Shown here: positions 29,126 to 38,900 of the stretch, in pieces
Layout of the letters: each line of letters starts with the position of its first letter
Position numbering within the stretch: position 1 is the stretch's first letter
Assembly (NCBI GenBank): GCA_963839285.1
Contig: CAWIUN010000024.1
Location: forward strand, 1-64,000
DNA from: DASSSQ01 sp963839285
Lineage (GTDB): Bacteria > Actinomycetota > Thermoleophilia > Gaiellales > Gaiellaceae
Reading direction: 5' to 3'
Length of the DNA: 64,000 nucleotides
Notes under the pieces: model-generated
What the model was told of the DNA's origin: nothing
Database searches by the model: none
What the model saw: the letters and a program-made list of their open reading frames with translations, nothing else
Position numbers and translations under genes: made by a program

Positions 29126-29914
29126 CTTGCGGCCGCGGACGAGCCCCTGCGACTTGCGATCACGTGGAAGCTGCCGCTCGCGGGCGATCGTCTCGGCCAC
29201 TCCACGCTCGATCCGGGCCACGGCCTCGGGTCGCCGTGGGCGCAGTGCCATCGAGTCGGAGTAGGCGACGAGCGGCGCGGCCTCGGTCACCTCGAGCCGC
29301 AGACGTCGTAGCCCTCGACGCGCGACGTCGCGAAGCCTGCCCGCGAGCTGCTCGGCCCCGTTCTCGAGGCCGAAGCGCGATGAATGCCTGCTCCCGGGGC
29401 GATCGACTCCGCCCGCGAGCTCGTCGAGCTCGCGCAGGTGCCCGGCGCCGTTCGTGGCGGCGGCGAGCCTGCCGCCCGGCCGCAGCACGCGGCGGAGCTC
29501 GGCGAGCGCCTGCGCCCGGTCCGGGACGTGGTAGAGCATGTGGTTCGCGACGGCGAGGTCGAAGGAGGCGTCGGCGAAGCGGCAGGTCCTGCGCGTCGGC
29601 GACCGCGGAGCTCGGCGCGGTCGCCAACCGCTCCCGCGCCGCCTCGACCATCCCCGGCGAGAGGTCGACGCAGCGTCAGCGAGACGTCCGGGAGCCGGTC
29701 GAGGTTCGCCTCGCCAGAGATCCGCCGGGCCGCAGCCGACCTCGAGCACGCCGCTCGCCCGGGGCGAGCGCGAGCCGGTCGAAGACACCAGCGCCGCCAG
29801 CCCGGGTTCGTCGAGAAGCGCGCGTGCAGCTCGATCCGCGCCCGCAGGTTCGACGTCGTCCCGGTACTGCTCGTCGCGCAGGTAGGTCCGGTCGGTCCAG
29901 GGCGAGGCGCTCAG
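29120..29914 (-). CDS. SAM-dependent methyltransferase (several frameshifts)
   Basis: Class I methyltransferase of about 260 residues, pieced from three frames. Motif I is VLEVGCGPADLW; it is followed by SLTLVDLSPGMVEAARERL, DAQDLPFADASFDLAVANHM, LYHVPDRAQALAELRRVLRP and GGRLAAATNG. The tail matches the UbiE/SAM_MT type. Shifts lie near 29860, 29785, 29695 and 29585. The substrate is unknown; the setting among NDP-sugar genes suggests glycan modification. The only start in reach is CTG AGC at 29914, overlapping the cupin stop. Confidence 0.7.
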   Translation of the reverse strand: MSASPWTDRTYLRDEQYRDDVEPAGADRAARALLDEPGLAALVSSTGSRSPRASGVLEVGCGPADLWRGEPRPAPGRLADAASTSRRGWSRRRGSGWRPRRAPRSPTRRTCRFADASFDLAVANHMLYHVPDRAQALAELRRVLRPGGRLAAATNGAGHLRELDELAGGVDRPGSRHSSRFGLENGAEQLAGRLRDVARRGLRRLRLEVTEAAPLVAYSDSMALRPRRPEAVARIERGVAETIARERQLPRDRKSQGLVRGRKP

Positions 29915-30321
29915 GGAGCGGTCGTCCCCTCGCGGCCGTAGGCGTCCTCGAGCCGCACGACGTCGTCGAGGTGCGGGGTCGAGACCTCGAGGATGTCGGT
30001 GTCCTCGATCGCGGTGATCCGGTGCACCGTGCCCGGCGCGTAGTGGAATGCGTGGCCCGCGCCGACGACCTCCTCCTTCAGCACCGCGTCGCCGACCGAG
30101 CCGAGCTCGAGCTTCGCGCGGCCCGTCTGGATGTACCAGGCCTCGTCCTTGACGCGGTGGAACTGGAGGCTGAGCGACTGGCCGGCGGCGACGTGCAGCA
30201 GCTTGCCGCAGTAGGTCTCCGTCAGGGCCCAGATCAGCTCGTAGCCCCACGGCTTGTCGACGCGGCGCGGCTCGAAGGCCCAGCGGTCGAGGTTCTCGAG
30301 GTTCGGGCTGTCGATGCTCAG
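29911..30321 (-). CDS. Cupin-domain protein, mannose-6-phosphate isomerase type II-like, CTG start
   Basis: An intact 136-residue frame that needs CTG (30321) as start codon: LSIDSPNLENLDRWAFEPRR, VDKPWGYELIWALTETYCGK, then the cupin core QFHRVKDEAWYIQTGRAKLE and HAFHYAPGTVHRITAIEDTD. The metal-binding His/Glu set (H..E..H) is present. AGGAG lies 10 nt upstream. The domain equals the C-terminal half of bifunctional ManC proteins; here it follows a separate nucleotidyltransferase gene, overlapping its stop, so together they may do the work of a fused ManC. Confidence 0.8.
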   Translation of the reverse strand: MSIDSPNLENLDRWAFEPRRVDKPWGYELIWALTETYCGKLLHVAAGQSLSLQFHRVKDEAWYIQTGRAKLELGSVGDAVLKEEVVGAGHAFHYAPGTVHRITAIEDTDILEVSTPHLDDVVRLEDAYGREGTTAP

Positions 30322-31425
30322 AAGGTCAGCGCTCCTTCGGGGATCGCGGCGTCGGCTGCGACGCGGATGCCGCCGTCGAGTCTATTCCCCGCACCGATGC
30401 GCGCACCAGGGCCGACGATCGAGAGGCCGCGGACCTCACAGGCCGTCGCCGAGCACCGCCCCCTCGCCCACGATCGAGCCGAGCACCGTGCAGCCGGCGC
30501 CGATCCGGGCGCCCTCGCCGATCACCGAGTTCTCGATCGTCGCGTCCGCGCCGACCTCGGCCCCGCGCCCGATCACCGCGACCGAGCCGATCCGCGCGCC
30601 CCGCGCGACCGAGCCCGCGACGAAGACGGGCGGGACGAGCCGCGCGCCCTCGGCCACCGCGGCTCCGTCGTCGACGTGCGCGTAGTCGCGGCCGAGCAGC
30701 GCCCCGACCTCGGTCTCGAAGTTCCGCTCGAGCACGTCGCGGTGCGCCTGCAGGTAGGTCTCGGGCGTGCCGACGTCGAGCCAGTAGCCGGGCAGCGCCA
30801 GGCCGTAGCAGGAGCCCTCCTCGACGAGCGCCGGGAAGACCTCCCGCTCGATCGAGACGGCGCGCCCGGGCGTGATCAGCTCCAGCACCTCCGGCTCGAG
30901 GCAGTAGACGCCCGCGTTGATCAGGTTCGTGTCGATCTCCTCGGGCCGCGGCTTCTCGAGGAAGCTCTGCACCCTGCCGTCGGCCTCGAGCCGGACGAGG
31001 CCGTAGCGGGTCGGGTCGGCGACCGGCGTCAGCAGGATCGTCGCCTTCGCGCCCGCCTGCCGGTGGAAGTCGGCGAGCGCCGAGAGGTCGGCCTCCCGCA
31101 GCGAGTCGCCGTTGACGGCGAAGAACGTCTGCTCGAGGCCGCGCGCGGCGAAGCCGACGGCGCCGCCGGTGCCGAGCGGCTCCTCCTCGACCCGGTAGTC
31201 GAGCGCGAAGCCCTGCCAGTCGTCGCCGAAGTACTCGCGCAGCTGGGTCGGCAGGTAGCCGCAGGAGAGCACGGCCCGCTCGACGCCGTGGCGGCGCAGG
31301 TGCTCGAACGTGTAGGCGAGGAGCGGCCGGTCGACGAGCGGCAGCATGTCCTTGCGCGTGCGCTCGGTCAGCGGCCGGAGCCGGGTTCCCTGGCCTCCGA
31401 CGAGGATCACCGCCGGATGGGTCAC
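30318..31425 (-). CDS. NDP-sugar pyrophosphorylase with left-handed beta-helix tail (one frameshift)
   Basis: About 368 residues. The nucleotidyltransferase domain is HPAVILVGGQGTRLRPLTER, FFAVNGDSL and GYWLDVGTPETYL. Residues 255-365 are hexapeptide repeats (ARIGSVAVIGRGAEVGADAT, ..GARIGAGCTVLGSIVGEGAV), which resume after a shift near 30440 as SIVGPGARIGAGNRLDGGIR and end in EGALTF. Similar to mannose-1-phosphate guanylyltransferases of actinobacteria, but glucose-1-phosphate is not excluded. The GTG start overlaps the UDP-glucose dehydrogenase stop. Confidence 0.85.
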
Positions 31426-32750
31426 GCCTCGAGCTCGGGCTCGCGCTCCCGCGTCTCCGGGAGCACGTCGAGCGGCGAGGTGGGCCGGCCGACGCCCTCG
31501 TAGGCGAAGCCGACCGCCCGCACCTCGGCGGGGTCGAGCAGGTTGCGGCCGTCGACGATCAGCGGCCGCCGCATCGCGTCGCGGACCTCGGCCCGCGCCA
31601 GCTCCCTCAGCTGCGGCCACTCGGTCACGATCACGGCGGCGTCGGCGCCCGCGACCGCCTCCTCGTAGGAGTCGAAGAGCTCGACGTGCGGCAGCAGCTC
31701 GAGCGGCCGCGCGACCGGGTCCCAGCCCGTCACCTCGGCGCCCTCGGCCTGCAGCCGCGCCGCGAGCACGAGGCTCGGCGCCTCGCGCATGTCGTCGGTG
31801 CCCGGCTTGAACGCGAGCCCGAGCAGCGCCACCTTCGTGCCGCGCAGCGAGCCGAGGTGCTTCTCGAGCTTCGAGATCACGCGCCGCTTCTGCAGCTCGT
31901 TCACCTCGATCACCGCGGCGAGCAGCTGGAAGTGGTAGCCGGAGTTGCCGGCGAGCTGCTTCAGCGCCGAGATGTCCTTCGGGAAGCAGGAGCCGCCGAA
32001 GCCGATGCCCGCCCGCAGGAAGTGACGGCCGAGCCGGTGGTCGAGGCCCATCCCCTCCGCGACGGCCTCGACGTCGGCGCCGACGAGCTCGCAGACGTTC
32101 GCGATCTCGTTGATGAAGCTGATCCGGGTCGAGAGGAACGCGTTCGAGGCCATCTTGATCATCTCGGCCGAGGCGACGTCGGTGCGGACGACCGGCGCGT
32201 CGAGCGCGGCGTGCAGCTCGGCGACGCCCTCCCCGTCGGCGGGGTCGAAGGCGCCGATCACGATCCGGTCGGGGTTGCGGAAGTCGGCGAGCGCGGTGCC
32301 CTCGGCGAGGAACTCCGGGTTCGAGACGTAGCCGACGTGCCCGAGCCCGCGGCCGTCGAGGGCGGCGCGGACGCGCTCGCCGGTGCCGACCGGGACGGTG
32401 CTCTTCATCACGACCGTCGCCTGCAGGTCGGACGGCAGCTCGTCGACGACCGTCCAGACCGCGGAGAGGTCGGCGTCGCCCGAGTGGGTCGGCGGCGTCC
32501 CGACGGCGACGTAGAGGAACTCGGCGCCCTCGATCGCCTCGCGGACGTCGAGCGTGAACGAGAGGCGCTCGCGGTTCCGCTCGATCACCTCGTCGAGGCC
32601 GGGCTCGTAGATCGGCACCTCGCCCCGGCGGAGCATCTCGATCCGCTCGGGGACGACGTCGCGGAGGATCACGTCGTGGCCGAGGTCGGCGAAGCACGTC
32701 CCCGTGACGAGGCCGACGTAGCCGGCGCCGAAGACCGCGATGCGACTCAT
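31422..32750 (-). CDS. ugd: UDP-glucose 6-dehydrogenase
   Basis: 442 residues, intact. NAD-binding start IAVFGAGYVGLVTGTCFADL, VAVGTPP, EFLAEGTALADFRNPDRIVI and the catalytic Cys in GIGFGGSCFPKDISAL with a central Lys/Asn helix. It oxidises UDP-glucose to UDP-glucuronate for envelope polysaccharide. It heads a tightly overlapping set with the nucleotidyltransferase, cupin and methyltransferase genes. TAGGGT lies 9 nt before the ATG. Confidence 0.94.
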   Translation of the reverse strand: MSRIAVFGAGYVGLVTGTCFADLGHDVILRDVVPERIEMLRRGEVPIYEPGLDEVIERNRERLSFTLDVREAIEGAEFLYVAVGTPPTHSGDADLSAVWTVVDELPSDLQATVVMKSTVPVGTGERVRAALDGRGLGHVGYVSNPEFLAEGTALADFRNPDRIVIGAFDPADGEGVAELHAALDAPVVRTDVASAEMIKMASNAFLSTRISFINEIANVCELVGADVEAVAEGMGLDHRLGRHFLRAGIGFGGSCFPKDISALKQLAGNSGYHFQLLAAVIEVNELQKRRVISKLEKHLGSLRGTKVALLGLAFKPGTDDMREAPSLVLAARLQAEGAEVTGWDPVARPLELLPHVELFDSYEEAVAGADAAVIVTEWPQLRELARAEVRDAMRRPLIVDGRNLLDPAEVRAVGFAYEGVGRPTSPLDVLPETREREPELEA

Positions 32751-32759
32751 CGGCCGGAG

Positions 32760-32765
32760 ACCCTA
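32760..32765 (-). promoter_or_regulatory. Candidate -10 of the ugd operon
   Basis: TAGGGT on the minus strand, 9 nt before the ugd ATG. A CTGACA-like -35 lies about 20 nt upstream, wider than ideal. Confidence 0.35.
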
Positions 32766-32801
32766 GCGGGTATCCGTTCGGGTTGTGTCAGCAGGAAGCA
32801 C

Positions 32802-34757
32802 TCATTTTCCGACCCGCTTCAGGCCCTTCGCGATCGCGATCATCGTCTCGTTCGAGAGCGTGTCGAGCAGCGTGTTGACGACCCAGTAGCGGGCGTCGCC
32901 CTCGCCGCGCAGGACGACCATGTGCAGGTGCGTGCCGGAGTAGTAGAAGTCGTAGGTGCGGCCGTCCTTGAGCGTGTGGGTCTCGCTCGGCTTGGCGAGG
33001 GCCGGGACGCCGTCCCAGTCGGTCTCCTGGATGCCCCAGTACTCGCTGGCGCCGGTGACGAACGTGAGCCGCACCGCCTTGTGCTTGCCCTCGAGGTAGT
33101 AGAGCCGGACCGGCGCGAGCGACGACAGCCGCGAGCCCCGCTCGACGATCGTCGGCTTCATCAGCGTGTAGGGGACGCGGCCCGCGCGCTCGGCGAGGAG
33201 CGAGTCGGCCCCGGCGGTGTCGGAGCGCACCTGGGCCGGCTCGTGCTTGGGCGCCTCGGCCGCGTGCACCGGTGCGATCTCGCCGTGGAACGTCTGGCCG
33301 ACGACGACCGTCACCATCGTCCCGGGCGGCACGAGCGGCGCGAGAGCCGCCGGCAGCGGCGCCACGTCCGCAGGCGCGAACAGGGCCGACATCGGCTTCG
33401 CGGCGGCGAGCGCCTTCGGCTCCTTCCGGTCGTAGTAGACCTTCGTCCGGAACTCCTGCGAGGGGGCGTCGGCGCGGCGGTCCGAGGTCATGATCCGGAA
33501 GCCGCGCTGCGAGAGCAGGTAGGCGGTGTTCGCGGCCGCGCCGGGGACGCCGTTGCCGTTCAGGACGTAGACGGACGTGTCCTTCGCGGCCGGGACCTTC
33601 GTCTTCAGCTTCTTCCCGAGCGCGGCCGCGGTCGCCTTCTCCGAGGCGCTCACGTCGGGCGACTGGAACTGCTGGACCGCGTCCTGGATCGACTGCTCGG
33701 AGGCGATGATGTTGAAGTAGGCGTCCTGGCCGAGGTTGTCGAGCTTCGTCTGGAAGAAGTGCCCGTTCGGCAGCTCGTAGGCGAAGAGCGCGTACGAGAG
33801 CACGGTCCTCCCCTGCAGCGTCCGGCCGCCGCCGACGCCGACCTCGACGTTGTCGGTGATCGCCGTGACGATCTTCGGCAGGTCGGTGAAGGAGACGCCG
33901 CTCGAGATCTGCTGCTTCAGCGCCTTGACGAACTCCTGCTGGCGCGCGAGCCGGTAGAGGTCGGAGTCGGTGTGCCGGTAGCGGACGAACTCGAGCGCCC
34001 GCGTGCCGTTCAGCCGCTGGTAGCCGGGCCGCAGGTTGATGTCGGCGTAGTTCGTCGCGGCGCTGCCGACGTTCTTGTTGTAGTAGCGCCGGTCGACGTC
34101 GAGCCAGACGCCGTGGACGCGGTCGACCACCTGCTTGAAGCCGTGGAAGTCGACGGTGATCAGGTAGTTGACCGGGAGGCCGGTCAGCTCCTTGACCGTC
34201 GCCAGCGAGCCCTGCGAGCCGCAGATCGCGTAGGCGGAGTTGATCTTGCCGCGGCCCTGCACGACCGGGTCGCCGCCGTCCTTCGCGGGGCAGTAGAGCG
34301 GCGTCAGCAGGTCGCGCGGGAACGAGAGCAGCGAGATCGTCTTCGTCTGCGGGTCGGCGCGGACGAGCATCATCGTGTCCGAGCGCGACGGGCCCGCGGA
34401 CTCGACGCCCATCCGGTGGTCGTAGCCGACGACGAGCGCGATCGCGGCCTGGTTCGCGAGCGGGATGTCGAGCTGCTTCGCCGCCTTCTTCACGTCGGGC
34501 GTGTGCGCGCGGACGGCCGCGACCGACTGGTGGAAGTAGAGGTACGCGCCGCCGGCGCCGGCGCCGGCGAGCATCAGGGCGAGCAGGACCGTCCCGAGCA
34601 GGACACGGCCGAGGATCGCGAGGCCGCCGCGCCGCTCGGGCTCGGGCTGGCGGTAGCGCACCACCGCGGCGCGGGCCGGCGGGAGCCTGCCGTTGCCGTG
34701 GCCGTTGCCTCCGACCGCGGCGCCCCGTCCGTACCCTCTCTTGAGCGTCGTCTTCAT
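32802..34757 (-). CDS. LytR-CpsA-Psr family glycopolymer transferase
   Basis: 651 residues, intact. A basic cytoplasmic N-terminus precedes one membrane segment (about 48-72). The extracellular LCP domain (about 105-265) has SRSDTMMLVRADPQTKTISL, SFPRDLLTPL and ALEFVRYRHTDSDLYRLARQ, whose Arg residues bind the polyprenyl pyrophosphate. LytR_C-type domains follow (about 385-470, SVYVLNGNGVPGAAANTAYL). A C-terminal domain (520-651) is not familiar. LCP proteins attach polysaccharide from lipid carriers to peptidoglycan, fitting the NDP-sugar genes downstream. Confidence 0.9.
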   Translation of the reverse strand: MKTTLKRGYGRGAAVGGNGHGNGRLPPARAAVVRYRQPEPERRGGLAILGRVLLGTVLLALMLAGAGAGGAYLYFHQSVAAVRAHTPDVKKAAKQLDIPLANQAAIALVVGYDHRMGVESAGPSRSDTMMLVRADPQTKTISLLSFPRDLLTPLYCPAKDGGDPVVQGRGKINSAYAICGSQGSLATVKELTGLPVNYLITVDFHGFKQVVDRVHGVWLDVDRRYYNKNVGSAATNYADINLRPGYQRLNGTRALEFVRYRHTDSDLYRLARQQEFVKALKQQISSGVSFTDLPKIVTAITDNVEVGVGGGRTLQGRTVLSYALFAYELPNGHFFQTKLDNLGQDAYFNIIASEQSIQDAVQQFQSPDVSASEKATAAALGKKLKTKVPAAKDTSVYVLNGNGVPGAAANTAYLLSQRGFRIMTSDRRADAPSQEFRTKVYYDRKEPKALAAAKPMSALFAPADVAPLPAALAPLVPPGTMVTVVVGQTFHGEIAPVHAAEAPKHEPAQVRSDTAGADSLLAERAGRVPYTLMKPTIVERGSRLSSLAPVRLYYLEGKHKAVRLTFVTGASEYWGIQETDWDGVPALAKPSETHTLKDGRTYDFYYSGTHLHMVVLRGEGDARYWVVNTLLDTLSNETMIAIAKGLKRVGK

Positions 34758-34762
34758 CCGGG

Positions 34763-34790
34763 AAAAGATCAGGCGCCGATCACGGCGCCT
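34763..34790 (-). terminator. Rho-independent terminator of the GCS2-type ligase gene
   Basis: On the minus strand AGGCGCCG (34790-34783) pairs with CGGCGCCT (34778-34771) around a TGAT loop and is followed by GATCTTTT. It is the only hairpin in this window with a proper T-run on the transcribed strand. It separates the ligase gene from the LCP gene. Confidence 0.75.
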
Positions 34791-34815
34791 ACGCGGGTTG
34801 ATGGTAGCGAAGCGC

Positions 34816-35926
34816 CTAGACGTCCACCGTTAACTCGCAGAGGTGCTTCGCCACGGCGAGGAGGCTTCCCTGCTCGGCGTGCACCGCCCGCTGCTCCGCG
34901 GCGCCGGTGCCGCGGCGGCAGATCTTCTCCACCTCGGCGAGCTCGGCCGCGCAGCCGAGCCGGCGCGCGTAGGGCTCCGCCCGCTCGACCAGCTCCATGA
35001 CCGCGTCGACGGCCGGCCGCTCGGTGTCGCGCTCGAGGTCGACGAGGTCGGTGGCGAGCCCGTAGCGCACCGCGCGCCACTTGTTCTCGCCCACGAGCAG
35101 GATCGGCTGGATCGGCAGCGAGCCTTGCTGCTCGAACCGCTCGGAGAGCATCGCGACGAGGCACTGGAAGAGCGCGACGATGCCGGCGACCGACTCGAGC
35201 CGCGACTGCGCGTCGCAGATCCGCAGCTCGAGCGTGCCGAGCGTCGGGTGCAGGCGCAGGTCGTACCAGACGTAGGTCGCGTCCTCGAAGAAGCCGAGCC
35301 GGACGGCCCGCTCGATCGCGAGCTCCCACTCCTCGAAGGAGGCGTAGGCCGGCGGCAGGCCGCTGCGCGGGAACGCGTCGAAGACCTTCGAGCGGGTCGA
35401 GGCGAGCCCCGTGTCGCGGCCGTGCCAGAAGGGCGAGTTGGTCGAGAGCGCGAGCAGCTCCGGCAGCCAGGAGCGGATCGCCGCCCGCGACCGCGACGGC
35501 CTCGTGGCCGGAGGAGAGCCCGACGTGCGCGTGCAGGCCGAAGATCACCTCGCGCTGACCGACCCACTGCATCTGCTCGATCAGCTCGCGGTAGCGCTCC
35601 TCGTCGGTCACCTCCTGGTGCTCGTAGCGTGCGAACGGATGCGTGCCGGCCGAGAGCACGCGGGTGCCGCGCTCGGCCGCGGCGTCCGTGATCCGTCGGC
35701 GCAGCTCGCGCGACTCCTCGATCGCCTCGGGGACGGAGCCGTGGACGTGCGTCGCCACCTCGAGCGTCGAGCGCAGCAGCTCGGGCTTCACCTCGACGGC
35801 GTGCCCGACCTCCTCCTCGACCTCGTCGAAGCGCGAGACGAGGTCGAAGCTCGTCTCGTCGACGAGCTGGAACTCCTCCTCGACGCCGATCGTGAACGGC
35901 GGCCGTTTGCCGAAGTTGACCTCCAT
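34816..35926 (-). CDS. Glutamate-cysteine ligase family 2 (YbdK-type carboxylate-amine ligase), one frameshift
   Basis: About 369 residues. The N-terminal FTIGVEEEFQLVDETSFDLV is the GCS2 metal/glutamate site. EVIFGLHAHVG is followed by a shift near 35489, after which sequence resumes with RSWLPELLALSTNSPFWHGR, RSGLPPAYASFEEWE and TLGTLELRICDAQS. Family members join an amine to a carboxylate using ATP; in actinobacteria they include EgtA-like enzymes and weak glutamate-cysteine ligases. No ergothioneine or mycothiol genes are nearby, so the substrate is open. It lies 40 nt downstream of metH. Confidence 0.85.
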
Positions 35927-35966
35927 CCGCCGCCGTTTGCTCGCGCGCGAACGGTTCCAAACGGGG

Positions 35967-38900
35967 TCAGGGCGCGACGGCGGGCCCGAGCCAGCGCGCG
36001 ACCTCGTCCGGGGCGACGCCCTTGCGGCGGGCGTAGTCCTCGAGCTGGTCGCGGCCGATCCGACCGACCGAGAAGTAGCGCGCGGCCGGATGGGCGAGGT
36101 AGAGGCCGCTGACCGCGGAGCCGGGCAGCATCATGAAGTGCTCGGTCAGCGAGAAGCCGACCTCCTCGGCGCCGAGGAGGTCGAAGAGCTTCCGCTTCTC
36201 CGAGTGGTCGGGGCAGGCCGGGTAGCCGAAGGCGGGCCGGATGCCGCGGTAGCGCTCGCCGATCAGCTCGTCGTTCCCGAGCGCCTCGTCGGGCGCGTAC
36301 CACTCGCGCCGCACGCGTTCGTGCAGCCACTCCGCGGTCGCCTCGGCGAGCCGGTCGGCGAGCGCCTTCGCCATGATCGCGCGGTAGTCGTCGTGCTCCG
36401 CCTCGAAGCGCGCGGCGAGCTCGTCGGCGCCGTGGACGCCGACGGCGAAGGCCCCGAGGTGGTCGCCGGCGGGCGCGACCCAGTCGGCGAGACAGAGGTT
36501 CGGGCGCGCGTCGTCGCGCACGCCCTGCTGGCGCAGGAAGCTGAAGCGCGTGCTCCCGACGACGACGTCGTCGCCCTCCGCGTGCGCGGGCCAGAAGCCG
36601 TAGACGCCACGAGCTTGCAACAGATTGTCACGAACGATGTCGTCCAGGAGGGACTGGGCGTCCTCGTACAGCTCGCGCGCCTGCGGTTTCTCGAGAATTG
36701 CAGGGAACTTCCCCTTGATGTCCCAGGCCAGGAAGAGGAACTGCCAGTCGAGATAGTGACGAATTGTCACAAGGTCGGGCTCGACGAGACGTGTCCCTTC
36801 GAAGGGCGGCTCGGGGAGGTCGTCGAACTCGACCCGGGCGGCGTTGGCGCGGGCGCGGTCGAGCGAGGCCAGCGGGCGGCGCTGCTTCTCGGCGTGCTCG
36901 CGGCGCAGCCGTTCCTGGGTGGCGCGGTTCTCCTCGCCGAGGCGCGCGCGGCGGTCGCCGTCGAGCAGGTCGGAGACGATGCCGACGACGCGCGAGGCGT
37001 CGAGCACGTAGACCGTGTCGGCGCTGTACTCGGGTGCGATCCGCACCGCCGTGTGCTGCTTCGAGGTCGTCGCGCCGCCGATCAGGAGCGGCAGCTCGAG
37101 GCCCCGCCGCTCCAGCTCGCGCGCGACGCCGACCATCTCGTCGAGGCTCGGCGTGATCAGCCCGGAGAGGCCGATCGCATCCGCACCTCGCTCGAGCGCC
37201 GTCTCGAGGATCGTCTCGGCGGGCACCATGACGCCGAGGTCGATCACCTCGTAGTTGTTGCAGCCGAGCACGACGCCGACGATGTTCTTGCCGATGTCGT
37301 GCACGTCTCCCTTGACCGTCGCGAGCACGATCGTCCCCTGCGCCCGCGCCCGGCCCTTCTCGTCCTCCATGAACGGCTCCAGGTAGGCGACCGCGCGCTT
37401 CATCGCCCGCGCCGACTTGACGACCTGCGGCAGGAACATCCGCCCCGAGCCGAAGAGGTCGCCGACGACCTGCATCCCGTCCATCAGCGGCCCCTCGATC
37501 ACGTCGAGCGGCCGCGGGTAGGCCTGCCGCGCCTCCTCGGCGTCCGCCTCGACGAAGTCGACGATCCCGTGCACGAGCGCGTGCTCGAGCCGCTTCTCGA
37601 CCGGCGCCTCGCGCCAGGAGAGGTCGCGCTCGCGCCGCGTGCCCTCGCCGCGGACGCGCTCGGCCAGCTCGACGAGCCGGTCGGTCGCGTCGGGGCGGCG
37701 GGCGAAGATCACGTCCTCGACGCGCTCGCGCAGCTCCGGCTCGACGTCCTCGACGAGCGCGAGCTGGCCCGCGTTGACGATGCCGAGGTCGAGCCCGGCG
37801 GCGATCGCGTGGTAGAGGAAGACGGCGTGCATCGCCTCGCGGACGACGTCGTTGCCGCGGAAGGAGAAGGAGAGGTTCGAGATGCCGCCGGAGGTGAGCG
37901 AGCCCGGGCAGCGCTCCTTGATCAGCGGCAACGCCTCGAGGAAGTCGCGGGCGTAGGGGTCGTGCTCCTCGATCCCGGTCGCGACCGCGAGCACGTTCGG
38001 GTCGAAGATCAGGTCCTCGGGCGGCCAGCCGTCGGCGGTCAGGAGGTCGTAGGCGCGGCCGCAGATCGCGACGCGGCGCGAGACGGTGGTCGCCTGCCCC
38101 TGCTCGTCGAAGGCCATGATCACCGCGGCGGCGCCGAAGCGGCGCACGCGCCGGGCCTGCTCGAGGAACGACTCCTCCCCCTCCTTGAGGCTGAGCGAGT
38201 TGACGATCGCCTTCCCCTGGACGCAGCGCAGGCCGGCCTCGAGCGCCGAGAAGCGCGAGGAGTCGATCATGATCGGCAGCCGCGCCACCTCGGGCTCGGT
38301 CGCGACGAGGTTGAGGAAGCTCGTCATCGCCTCCTCGGCGTCGAGCAGGTCGGCGTCCATGTTGACGTCGAGGACGTTGGCGCCGCCGCGCACCTGCTCG
38401 AGCGCGACCTCGAGGGCGCCCTGGAAGTCGCCCGCCTCGACGAGCCGCCGGAAGCGGGCCGAGCCGGTCACGTTCGTGCGCTCGCCGACCATCGCGAAGC
38501 CGGTGTCCTCGGTGACGACGAACGGCTCGAGGCCGGCGAAGCGCGGGCGCCGGTCGCGGGCGGGCAGCTGCCGGGGCGGCAGCCCTGCGACGGCCTCGGC
38601 GATCGCGTGCGTGTGCTCGGGCGTCGTGCCGCAGCAGCCGCCGACGAGGTTGACGAGCCCGGCCTCGGCGAACTCGCGCAGGTAGCGACTCGTGTCGTGC
38701 GCGTGCTCGTCGTAGCCGCCGAGCGCGTTCGGCAGCCCCGCGTTCGGGTAGCAGCCGACCCACGTCGAGGCGACGCGCGCGAGGTCGGCGAGGAACGGCC
38801 GCATCTCCCGGGCGCCGAGCGCGCAGTTGACGCCGACGATCAGCGGGTCGGCGTGCTCGACCGAGATCCAGAAGGCCTCGGGCGTCTGGCCGGAGAGGTT

